A stretch of 17,012 bases of DNA. It comes from an uncultured Lachnospiraceae bacterium. Lineage in GTDB: Bacteria; Bacillota; Clostridia; Lachnospirales; Lachnospiraceae. Below are positions 6,336-14,409 of the stretch, piece by piece. The notes beneath the pieces were generated by a model. The model did not search any database and had not been told where the DNA came from. It saw only the letters and a program-made list of their open reading frames with translations. The position numbers and the translations under genes were made by a program. Position 1 is the stretch's first letter. Every line of letters starts with the position of its first letter. The DNA lies in the NCBI GenBank assembly GCA_947177105.1, contig CAMWTF010000013.1:1-17012 (forward strand), written 5' to 3'.

Positions 6336-7706
6336 CTAACTCTGCTGCATATTACACTGCCTGAATATCCTCATCAGCATAAATACAGCAGCCGCAGCCA
6401 GCACCATCTCCGCAAAGGGCTGGGCATAGGGCAGGCCGTACAGGGGGAACAGCCAGTTTAAGATAAACAGGGCCGGAATCTCCAGCACAATCTTGCGCAT
6501 CAGGGCAAAGACAAGCGCGTTTTTGCCCTTTCCCAGAGCCTGGAACACGCCCACGGCCAGAAAGTCCATACCCAAAAACGGCATGGACAGACAAAAGCCC
6601 CGCAGGAATTTTGTTCCATAGGCTATGATGGACTCGTTCTCCATAAAAGCCCTGGTCAGCCCCGCCGAGAAGATCCAGAACAGAGCCATCACACAAAACA
6701 GCGCCGGGATCATCAATTTTATGGCAAAGGTGATGGCCTTCTTCATCCGTGGATGGTTGCCGCTGGCATAGTTATAGCTGATAAGCGGCATGATACCCTG
6801 GGAGAAGCCCAGCGCAATCTGCAGCGGCACCATGCTGATCTTCTGGGATATACCCATGGCCGCCACCGCGTCCGCTCCGTACTCCGAGGTGAAATTGTTC
6901 AGTATTGTCATGCCCGTCACATTCAGCAGATTCTGAATGGACGCGGGAATGCCCACGCCGCAGATACCCAGCACAATGGCCGTGTTCCAGCCCAGCATCC
7001 GGGGGTTTACGCAGACATAGGTGGTTTTCCGCTTCACATACAGCAGCACGAAGAAATAAGCACATGCCACGCAGTTGGATAAAAAGGTGGCCAGGCCCGC
7101 TCCCGCCGCCCCCATATCAAGTCCCCAGGGCATGATAAAGATGGGATCCAGCACAATGTTCAGCAGACAGCCGCTCATGGTGCCTATGCTGGCATGGAGG
7201 GACGCCCCCTCAGAGCGCACCAGATAGGCCAGCACCACATTCAGTATGGCCGGTATGGCCCCGCAGGACACGGTCCACAGCATATAAGCCGCCGTGGCGG
7301 GCGTGGTCACTTCGTCCGCCCCCAGCATAACCAGCAGCGGACTTTTCAGCGCCGTGCAGAGGGCGGCAAACACTGCGCCGCAGAAAAGCGCGCAATAGAA
7401 ACCGATGGCCGAACTCCTGCGCACCATATCGTACTCCTTGCGCCCCAGGGCACGGCTCATCATGCTGGAGGTGCCCACGCCAAACAGATTATTCACCGCG
7501 TTGAAAGCCAGCAGCACCGGAGCCGCCAGCGTCACGGCGGCATTTTGCAGAGGGTCGTTCAGCATTCCCACAAAATAGGTGTCCGCCAGATTGTACAGCA
7601 CCATCACCAGACTGCTCAGAATCGTGGGAATGGCCAGCTTTGCCACAGCCTTGGGGATGGGCATGGATTCAAACAAAAAATTCTTATCCGCTGATTTCGT
7701 ATTCAG
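6336..7706 (-). CDS. MATE family multidrug/cation efflux protein, probable CTG start
   Basis: From CTG 7706 the protein has 456 residues, normal for the MATE family, with about twelve membrane helices. The N-terminal FESMPIPKAVAKLAIPTILSS and YNLADTYFVG are the hallmark opening of clostridial MATE exporters, which expel drugs or metabolites using an ion gradient. The substrate is unknown. Start choice: ATG 7664 would cut into the conserved FESMPIPK segment. TTG 7676 has no ribosome binding site. CTG 7706 stands 9 bases after AGGAGG (7716-7721) and gives the N-terminus xNTKSADKNFLFESMPIPK, usual for the family. A TGA lies just upstream in frame, so no earlier start exists. The ribosome binding site lies at the very end of the helicase gene, next to its stop codon, so the two are probably translationally linked. 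Confidence 0.88.
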   Translation of the reverse strand: MNTKSADKNFLFESMPIPKAVAKLAIPTILSSLVMVLYNLADTYFVGMLNDPLQNAAVTLAAPVLLAFNAVNNLFGVGTSSMMSRALGRKEYDMVRRSSAIGFYCALFCGAVFAALCTALKSPLLVMLGADEVTTPATAAYMLWTVSCGAIPAILNVVLAYLVRSEGASLHASIGTMSGCLLNIVLDPIFIMPWGLDMGAAGAGLATFLSNCVACAYFFVLLYVKRKTTYVCVNPRMLGWNTAIVLGICGVGIPASIQNLLNVTGMTILNNFTSEYGADAVAAMGISQKISMVPLQIALGFSQGIMPLISYNYASGNHPRMKKAITFAIKLMIPALFCVMALFWIFSAGLTRAFMENESIIAYGTKFLRGFCLSMPFLGMDFLAVGVFQALGKGKNALVFALMRKIVLEIPALFILNWLFPLYGLPYAQPFAEMVLAAAAVFMLMRIFRQCNMQQS

Positions 7707-7712
7707 ATATGG

Positions 7713-9203
7713 TCACCTCCTGTTTCCGCGTACCTGCTTTGCTCCGGCCACGGAATAGTAGCACTTGTCACAGAGTGAGCTGCGGGCTCCAATGGGCAGC
7801 AGCTTGCCGCAGTAATTGCAGCGGCGCAGGTAAAAGGTCTTGCTCTTGCCCAGCTCCGCCAGAATGATGTCCTCCGTCTTTAAGCGTTCCTCCACCACCC
7901 GGTTTTCATCCATGATTTTGCCGAAACGTACTGAGAACTGGTTGTACAGATCCAGCAGCTTGTAATAGGTCTCCGCCCGCTCCAGCCGGGTATCCCCCCT
8001 GACATCATCAAAGACCGGAAACTTGATGGACACATCCGCCGTGTAAGTCCTGCAGTAATACCGCCACATAGCCATGCATTTTTCATTTCCCAAATCCACA
8101 TCACAGGAGATCATATTGTAGAGTTCCCGCTTGTCCTCAAAGCCCGCGATGCTGTCCCGGATTCCATAAAGGTTCCTATACTTGATCAGCATCTCCTTGA
8201 TGTCCATCTTGCGGTAGACATCCAGATTGGGCTTGATATTGTACCAGGAGGTCAGAATCTGGTCTATGGGCTGGTCAATGTCCAGCAGCACCTGGGGAAA
8301 TCCGATTATGGCATACTCGATGGTGTGCTTCATAGGATATACACGCTTTATATGCTCCAGCCCGGCCTCGGTGGTAGCTGTCACATAACCCACATCATAC
8401 ATGCCCCTTCGTCCCGCCCGGCCCGCAATCTGCCGCACCTCAAACTCACTTAAGGGGCGTCTCCCCTTGCCGTCAAATTTCATGTGCTCCATAAATACGA
8501 TACGCCGAATGGGAAGATTGACTCCCAGGCCGATGGCATCCGTGGCTACCACCACATCATTTTCCCCGTTTAAAAACATCTCAAACTGTTTCCTGCGGAT
8601 CTGAGGAGGCAGGTTGCCGTAGATCACACTGGCCCTCACCCCCTGCAGCTCCAGCCTGGCCGCCACGTCCAGCACCATCTTTTTGGAAAAAAGAATCAAG
8701 GCGTCTCCCTTGGTCAGATCATTGTCGATATCGAAGGGCCTGTCCTCAAATACCAGCTCCGTGTTCCTCTCATGACGCACGATATCATATTTCGCATGGC
8801 AGCGCTTTAAGATGCGGCGGATGATGTTCTCCGCCTCCGGCGCCATGCAGATATGCACCTCTTTGGCCTTGATGCCCATGACCAGCCGGGACCAGGCATG
8901 TCCCCGAAAAGGATCGCTGATCATCTGCGCCTCGTCGATGACAGCCACATCGTATTCCGCATCCAGATCCACCATCTCCGCCGTACAGGCCATAACCCGG
9001 CTGTCCATTGCAATATGCTGTTCCTCCCCGGTTACCATGGAACAGGGAATCTCCGCCGCCCGCAGTTTGTCGTAGATCTCCAGGGCCAGCAGACGCAGGG
9101 GACCGGCATATACGCCGCATTTGGCCTTTTTCAGCCGCTCCACGGACTCGTAGGTTTTGCCGCTGTTGGTGCCTCCGATATGCAGAATGAAGCGTCTCTC
9201 CAT
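7713..9203 (-). CDS. Suv3-like DExD/H RNA helicase with C-terminal zinc ribbon (main part)
   Basis: The frame has 496 residues from ATG 9203. Walker A is GGTNSGKT (10-17), followed by VYAGPLRLLALEIY and VTGEE, wording specific to the SUV3/SUPV3L1 helicases. Walker B is VIDEAQMISDPFRG (88-101). Motifs V and VI are ATDAIGLGVNLP (220-231) and QIAGRAGR (258-265). The C-terminus holds CNYC (463-466) and CDKC (479-482), a probable zinc ribbon. SUV3 proteins unwind RNA and, in mitochondria, feed an exonuclease; a role in RNA turnover is inferred here. Only seven residues precede the conserved Walker A region, no good ribosome binding site precedes ATG 9203, and the frame stays open upstream of it. 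It overlaps the preceding frame by 73 bases. Both probably encode one protein of about 654 residues broken by a one-base shift near 9216-9221. Confidence 0.85.
   Translation of the reverse strand: MERRFILHIGGTNSGKTYESVERLKKAKCGVYAGPLRLLALEIYDKLRAAEIPCSMVTGEEQHIAMDSRVMACTAEMVDLDAEYDVAVIDEAQMISDPFRGHAWSRLVMGIKAKEVHICMAPEAENIIRRILKRCHAKYDIVRHERNTELVFEDRPFDIDNDLTKGDALILFSKKMVLDVAARLELQGVRASVIYGNLPPQIRRKQFEMFLNGENDVVVATDAIGLGVNLPIRRIVFMEHMKFDGKGRRPLSEFEVRQIAGRAGRRGMYDVGYVTATTEAGLEHIKRVYPMKHTIEYAIIGFPQVLLDIDQPIDQILTSWYNIKPNLDVYRKMDIKEMLIKYRNLYGIRDSIAGFEDKRELYNMISCDVDLGNEKCMAMWRYYCRTYTADVSIKFPVFDDVRGDTRLERAETYYKLLDLYNQFSVRFGKIMDENRVVEERLKTEDIILAELGKSKTFYLRRCNYCGKLLPIGARSSLCDKCYYSVAGAKQVRGNRR
7716..7721 (-). 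promoter_or_regulatory. Ribosome binding site of the MATE gene at the helicase stop
   Basis: AGGAGG followed at once by TGA (7713-7715) encodes the last two Arg codons and the stop of the helicase. It is also a near-perfect Shine-Dalgarno sequence 9 bases before CTG 7704-7706. No ATG, GTG or TTG lies at a usable distance in the MATE frame. Confidence 0.7.
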
Positions 9204-9676
9204 GGCCAGAGCCTGGTGTACTCCATCTCCGCGTCGGTCTGCACCATTCCCAGTATGGCCTTGCGCAGTTCCTTCTCCGAAGCCTTCAGGTATTTGTTGT
9301 ACAATTCGCTGATGCCTGAAAGCACCAGATTGATCTCCGTGTGCTCCAGCAGATACCCCGCAAATCTCTCACTGTGGGCACAGCTGTCAATATAGGTAAG
9401 TTCCATGGAGATGATCTGCCGTTTTGCTTTCTCCATATTCTGCAGCTGGGCGGCATTGTTCCGGCCCTGATAGAACTTAAGCAGCGCCGCGCACTGCCGC
9501 TTGGGGCTGGCCGTCAGGGCCTTGCCGTTATCCAGCCTGGCCTCTATGGTGGTCCGCATTTCCCTGGCTCTGTTTCCAGCGCTGCGCATGTCCTTGATTT
9601 TACTCTCATGAAAACTCAGGAAATCGGCATCATACCGTTTCCTGAGTTCATCTTTTACATTCGGTGATATACTCAT
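9131..9676 (-). CDS. N-terminal part of the Suv3-like helicase in another frame (or a separate small protein)
   Basis: The frame has 181 residues from ATG 9676, with AAGAGGA 4 bases upstream, next to the stop of the chemoreceptor gene (9687-9689). The content is mostly helical and charged (SFHESKIKDMRSAGNRAREM, ELYNKYLKASEKELRKAI), with no catalytic motif. The last 24 or so residues run through the start of the helicase in another frame and look unnatural (SEAPTAAKPTSPWSG). If one base is added between TAC and ACC near 9216-9221, the sequence joins as EMEYHQALAMERRFILH, which resembles the segment just ahead of the Walker A motif in related helicases (E-Y-x-x-A-x-x-M-x-R). It is therefore best read as the N-terminal region of the helicase, split by a deletion, a sequencing error or a recoding event. 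A truly separate coupled protein remains possible. Confidence 0.6.
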   Translation of the reverse strand: MSISPNVKDELRKRYDADFLSFHESKIKDMRSAGNRAREMRTTIEARLDNGKALTASPKRQCAALLKFYQGRNNAAQLQNMEKAKRQIISMELTYIDSCAHSERFAGYLLEHTEINLVLSGISELYNKYLKASEKELRKAILGMVQTDAEMEYTRLWPWRDASFCISEAPTAAKPTSPWSG

Positions 9677-9686
9677 AAATTCCTCT

Positions 9687-11426
9687 TTACAATTTGCTGA
9701 AATGTGCCGCTTCCTGACCGAGCTGCTGCGCCACCTGATTATTGCTCTCCATCTGCGCGGTGACATGATCCATGAGCTGAACCAGCGCATTGGCGCTGTC
9801 CGCCGTGTTGCTGATTCCGTCCGCACTCTCCTCCACAGCCACAGAGATACCCTCCATCGCCTCCTTGATGCCATCCATCAGACTGCTGATATTCTCTGCC
9901 ATCTCATGGAACTGTTCCACCACCTGATGGATATGTCTGGCGTCATCATTATATTGCCGTCCTGCTCTTACATAGCCGTCATAATCCGGCAATATCTGCT
10001 CATTGACATAGGCCACTATCCGATTGGCGCTCTTGACCAGCTCACCCACGGCGGCCATTACCATATTATTGATATTCTGAATGTTGCCGGCAGCCTCTCT
10101 GCTGGAATCGGCCAATCCCCGAATCTCAGTGGCCACTACGGCAAAACCTTTTCCTGCCTCCCCTGCTCTGGCGGCCTCAATGGAAGCATTCAGCGCCAGC
10201 AGGTTGGTCTGGCTGGAAATACTCAGTATCTGGGATGTCAGATCTTCCACCTGCCTCACGCTCTCGCTGTCCTTGATGGCCCGCTCCAGGTCGGTGATAA
10301 TACCAGTGACCAGATTTGTGGTATTCTGCTTATTGTCAATCGCCGTCGCCTCAAGCACACCTGCCCGCTGCTGCATTTCTTCCGCATAGTAAAGCAGCTG
10401 CTCAGAGGCATTGTTCAGCTCTCCGATGCTGTCTCCCACCCTTCCGGTATTGTCGTTGACTGTCACTGTCGTGGCCGACATTTCCTCCATAGCCGCAGAC
10501 AGTTCCTCCATTACGGAAGATATATCGCAGGTAGTGCTGTTGACCTGATCCACACTGCCTGCCACCTCCCCGGAAATCTGATCCAGGCGCAGGGAATTCT
10601 CTGTGATTTTCTTCATAATATCCTGAAGAGACGCGATAAAACCATTGACTCCGCTGCTCAGCTGCCCGATCTCGTCCCTGCCCTGCACTGACACCCGCGC
10701 AGTCAGATTGCCCTTGCCGTCATCAATATCCTTGATGATTTGCGCCAGTTCTTTTTTCATCCTGTCAATGGGACGGTTCAGCTCCATGACACAGATCAGC
10801 AGAGCCAGTATAAACAGTACCAGCGCCAGGCCCAAAAACACTGCCGCAAGACTGATGCTGCTTTCGTACACTGCCTCCAGCTGGCGCAGCGAAGCCTCCA
10901 TGTCCTCCGTCTTACCTGCGATAATCTCATTGATGGATGATGCGATATTGCTGCTGGTGGTATTGATTGCCCCGCGCAATTGGTTCATAGCCATCTTCTG
11001 ATTGCCGTTTTTGCTATAGTTGATCGCCTGTTTACAGCTGGGAAGAAAAAGCTGATAAGCCTCCCCGAAAGCCTGGAATGCCTCCGCTTCCTCGCTGCCC
11101 TCCTCCAAGACTGCCTCTATCTGCGCCGACAGCTGTCTGATTGTCTCCACATGTCCCTTGTATTCCGCGTCGTAGGCGCTCATTTCCTCCTCGTCCGAAG
11201 CCAGCACATGAGCATATACGGAACCCTTTAAACTTTCAAACTCTTTGGCCAGGCTATTTAAGTTTATTACGCTGGTCATATAATTACCAGAGATCTCATT
11301 GCTGGCATTATACATCTGTCTGGCAATATACCAGCTGGACAACGCCGCAAAAACCATGACGATTGACAAAATCGTTATCGGCAGCAGAACCTTCACTTTT
11401 AAATTTACATTTTGGAATATACGCAT
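9687..11426 (-). CDS. Methyl-accepting chemotaxis protein
   Basis: The protein has 579 residues. Membrane helix 1 is about 12-34, an extracytoplasmic mostly helical sensor domain about 35-188 (four-helix-bundle type), membrane helix 2 about 191-214, HAMP about 215-268, and the signalling coiled coil follows. Its hairpin tip contains SQTNLLALNASIEAARAGEA (405-424), diagnostic of receptors that contact CheA and CheW. The ligand is unknown. No C-terminal CheR-binding pentapeptide is seen (the end is AAHFSKL). The start is ATG 11426, with AAAGGAG 6 bases upstream. An upstream TTG lacks such a site. It follows the hybrid kinase gene by 49 bases and is followed by the helicase frames at 10 bases, so co-transcription is likely. 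No cheA or cheW is in the window, so it must use remote partners. Confidence 0.93.
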   Translation of the reverse strand: MRIFQNVNLKVKVLLPITILSIVMVFAALSSWYIARQMYNASNEISGNYMTSVINLNSLAKEFESLKGSVYAHVLASDEEEMSAYDAEYKGHVETIRQLSAQIEAVLEEGSEEAEAFQAFGEAYQLFLPSCKQAINYSKNGNQKMAMNQLRGAINTTSSNIASSINEIIAGKTEDMEASLRQLEAVYESSISLAAVFLGLALVLFILALLICVMELNRPIDRMKKELAQIIKDIDDGKGNLTARVSVQGRDEIGQLSSGVNGFIASLQDIMKKITENSLRLDQISGEVAGSVDQVNSTTCDISSVMEELSAAMEEMSATTVTVNDNTGRVGDSIGELNNASEQLLYYAEEMQQRAGVLEATAIDNKQNTTNLVTGIITDLERAIKDSESVRQVEDLTSQILSISSQTNLLALNASIEAARAGEAGKGFAVVATEIRGLADSSREAAGNIQNINNMVMAAVGELVKSANRIVAYVNEQILPDYDGYVRAGRQYNDDARHIHQVVEQFHEMAENISSLMDGIKEAMEGISVAVEESADGISNTADSANALVQLMDHVTAQMESNNQVAQQLGQEAAHFSKL

Positions 11427-11475
11427 CTTCTTCTCCTTTGGGCAATCCCTGTGACCAAACAACTATTTCCCGGCG

Positions 11476-14394
11476 CTACCGCAGCCAGCGGTTCAGCACC
11501 TCCATCAGGCGGCTCAGATCAATGGGCTTAGCCATATGCTCGTTCATGCCGGAGGACTTGGCCGCCTGAATATCCTCCGCAAAGGCGTTGGCCGTCATGG
11601 CCACAATGGGAATATATCTGGCATCCTTGCGTTTCAGCGTCCTAATGGCACAGGTGGCCTCGTAGCCGTTCATCACCGGCATCTGTATGTCCATGAGCAC
11701 CAGGTTATAATACCCCTGCTCCGACGCGGCAACCATATCCACCCCGATACTTCCGTTCTCCGCAGTTTCTACCTCCAAACCCACCATCTGCAGGATCTCC
11801 GTGGCGATCTCCCGATTCAACTCATTATCCTCCACCAGCAACACTCTCTTGCCTGTAAAATCCTGCTCCAGGTTCTTCTCCAGTTCTGTCCCTGGCTGTT
11901 CCGGCTCCGACGGCTCTGAATCAGCCACCAGACTTCGGAGGACGCTCACCAATCTGCTCTTGAACAGAGGCTTGGTGATAAAGGCATCCACGCCTGCCGC
12001 CCTGGCCTGCATCTCGCACTGCGACCAGTCATAGCCCGACAGAATGATAATGAACACATCCTCCCCCACCCGGCGGCGAATCTCTCTGGCCGTCTCTATG
12101 CCGTCCATCCCCGGCATCTTCCAGTCCAGAATCACGGCAAAGTAATCCTCCTTACGCCTGCGCGCGCCTTCCACTCGCTCTATGGCCTCCTCTCCGGAAA
12201 ACACACCCTCGCTGTGCAGTCCCAGTTCATCCAACATAAGGCAGGTGCTCTGGCAAGCGATCTCATCGTCATCCGCCACCAGCACCGGCAGCTTGATCAA
12301 TTCCGCCAAAGAAACCGCGTCCGTCTCCTGGTATTTTAACAGGATCTGCACCCTAAAGCATGAGCCCTTATCCGGTCGACTTTCCACCTGAATATCACCC
12401 CCCATCATACGGATGATATTTCTGGCGATGGGCATCCCCAGGCCGCTTCCCTGGATCTTGCTGGTACGAACATCCTCGGCCCTCTCAAAGGGTTCAAAGA
12501 GATGCTTCAGAAATTCCTGTGTCATGCCGATGCCATTGTCCTCAAAGACAAACTCATAACAGCCTGTCTTGACCTGTCCTGATGGTTTCTCCGAGAGTTC
12601 AATGTGAATCTGTCCCCCCTCAGGCGTATATTTCACCGAATTGGAGACGATATTCATAAATGCCTGCTGAATCCGCATACTGTCCCCGATGACGTTCTCA
12701 TGCTTCAGTTCATGGATATGGACTTCCAGTTCATGCCTCTTCTCCTCCACCATGGGCCGTGCCATGTTCAGCAGATTGTCCATCAGGTCGGATAAATTAA
12801 ATTCCTCCTCGTTCAGCGACAGAGTTCCCGCCTCGATCTTACTCATGTCCAGCACTTCGTTGATCAGGGCCAGCAGATGTCTGCTGGCGGCGGTGATCTT
12901 GCCCAGGCACTCCGCTATTTTCTCCGGCTCCTGCAGATGAGTGCCTGCGATGGCCGTCATGCCGATGATGGCGTTCATGGGAGTGCGGATGTCATGGGAC
13001 ATCCGGGACAGAAAGTCCGTCTTGGCGCCGCTGGCCCGGTTCGCCGCCTCGTAGGCGTCCTGAAGGGCCTTGCGGGTCTCCCTCTCTTTCTTTTTTTGAT
13101 TTGTGATATCCTTCAGGTTGTTCATTGCGATAATGTCTCCGCTGACATTGTCGCGGATCAGAAGAATCGTGTGGCGCAGAACAACAGGAGCGTCCTCATC
13201 TATCCTGGTCTCATATTCCAGCACCAGTTCGGTCTCTCCCCGCTCATATGCCTCCCGCAGATACTGCATATTGATGCAGCGGTCGTAGTTTTCCCGATCC
13301 TCCTGTGATATCTTCTCTTCTCCCCATCTGCCGAAAAAGGCATCCGCATTGCAGGGGGCCTGCATTCCCACCAGAGGCAGAATAGCGGTGTTCCGCCCCC
13401 CTGTAAATCTATAGAAATCGTCCTCAATCATATTGCGGCTCACATTTACATTGAATACAAAAAGAGCTTCGGAGATAATGGCCTGCCGGTACTGTTCTTC
13501 TATACTCAAAGTTCTGCGCAGGCTGGCATTGTCAGTGAGCAGTTCGTCGGACAGATTCTTTTCCTGGGCTTTTTCCCTGGCTATATTCTTCACGTACCAC
13601 ATAACCATGGGATGCTCCGGGGTATATCCCTTCATGGGAATCATCTCTGACCGGACCCATACGCTTTTTCCCTGTACCAGCCTGCGATAGGTAAAGGAGA
13701 AGAAGTCTCCCGACGTCCGAAGTACGTCGCACATATTCTCAGGCGACAGCGCCTTCCGAACTTTCTCCTGAAACTCTTCCTCCACATACTCCTGTACACA
13801 ATGTTCCAGCACCTTGCGGTAATCGCCCTGAAACCGCTCCTCTTCCTGTAACTCAATATCCTCCAGCTTCAGCGTCTCAATCCGCCCCCGGCCCAGGTCT
13901 ATGGAACTGATGCGGTAATAAGTGTCCTTCATCAGGCTGAAAGCCTCCCGGCTCAAGCACTGCCTGCGATAATCCTCATCGATCAGCCGCAGGGAACACA
14001 CCCAGATCCTCCTCCCCTCACTGGTGGAGGACATTGTACGCACCTCATTGACCCATACCGGGTCTCCGTACCGGTTCAGCATGCGGTACTCCCTTACATC
14101 TTTCTCTCCCTGCGGGGAAACAGCCTGGAAGATGTGCCTGTCTTCCTCATAGATTGCCTTTAGAAAGCTGCCGCCGGTGCGATCCATAAATTCCTCAAAG
14201 GACATTCCCAAATTGTTCAGGGCAAAATGGCTGATAAAGTATACCGGGTATCCCTCTTCAAAGAAGCCTCCCACCACGCCCACCGCCAGGTTGCTGCGCA
14301 AAAGCTCCACAATCTTGTCCTGATTTTCCCCCAGTTCCCGGCTGTTATTCTTGGTAAAATAGATCTCTTCCTGATAAAAAAAATGTTCTTCCAT
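11476..14394 (-). CDS. Cytosolic hybrid histidine kinase with two receiver domains
   Basis: The protein has 972 residues and no membrane segment, so it should be soluble. About 30-140, 150-275 and 300-435 look like three PAS-type sensory domains, with a coiled linker at 433-458. HisKA has the phospho-accepting His467 in SHDIRTPMN. The ATPase domain shows the N box (Asn585, NIVSNSVKYT), DNGIGM (619-624) and GSGLGM (649-654). Receiver 1 has the acidic cluster VADDDE (706-711), Asp757 (ILDWKMPG) and Lys808. Receiver 2 has VEDNELNRE (854-862), Asp902 (LMDIQMPVMNG) and Lys956. No HPt or DNA-binding output domain is present, so phosphate must pass to another protein, or output is by direct contact. 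It lies between a GH113-like glycosidase (15 bases) and a chemoreceptor (49 bases), suggesting that nutrient sensing and taxis are linked. Signal and output are unknown. Confidence 0.92.
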   Translation of the reverse strand: MEEHFFYQEEIYFTKNNSRELGENQDKIVELLRSNLAVGVVGGFFEEGYPVYFISHFALNNLGMSFEEFMDRTGGSFLKAIYEEDRHIFQAVSPQGEKDVREYRMLNRYGDPVWVNEVRTMSSTSEGRRIWVCSLRLIDEDYRRQCLSREAFSLMKDTYYRISSIDLGRGRIETLKLEDIELQEEERFQGDYRKVLEHCVQEYVEEEFQEKVRKALSPENMCDVLRTSGDFFSFTYRRLVQGKSVWVRSEMIPMKGYTPEHPMVMWYVKNIAREKAQEKNLSDELLTDNASLRRTLSIEEQYRQAIISEALFVFNVNVSRNMIEDDFYRFTGGRNTAILPLVGMQAPCNADAFFGRWGEEKISQEDRENYDRCINMQYLREAYERGETELVLEYETRIDEDAPVVLRHTILLIRDNVSGDIIAMNNLKDITNQKKKERETRKALQDAYEAANRASGAKTDFLSRMSHDIRTPMNAIIGMTAIAGTHLQEPEKIAECLGKITAASRHLLALINEVLDMSKIEAGTLSLNEEEFNLSDLMDNLLNMARPMVEEKRHELEVHIHELKHENVIGDSMRIQQAFMNIVSNSVKYTPEGGQIHIELSEKPSGQVKTGCYEFVFEDNGIGMTQEFLKHLFEPFERAEDVRTSKIQGSGLGMPIARNIIRMMGGDIQVESRPDKGSCFRVQILLKYQETDAVSLAELIKLPVLVADDDEIACQSTCLMLDELGLHSEGVFSGEEAIERVEGARRRKEDYFAVILDWKMPGMDGIETAREIRRRVGEDVFIIILSGYDWSQCEMQARAAGVDAFITKPLFKSRLVSVLRSLVADSEPSEPEQPGTELEKNLEQDFTGKRVLLVEDNELNREIATEILQMVGLEVETAENGSIGVDMVAASEQGYYNLVLMDIQMPVMNGYEATCAIRTLKRKDARYIPIVAMTANAFAEDIQAAKSSGMNEHMAKPIDLSRLMEVLNRWLR

Positions 14395-14409
14395 ATGCCC
14401 TACCCCGCA

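Noticed and set aside
9702..10691. A 329-codon open frame on the + strand, opposite the chemoreceptor
   Set aside because: It lies wholly antisense to a clear receptor gene, shows no domain and no ribosome binding site. It is a frame shadow of the receptor codons.
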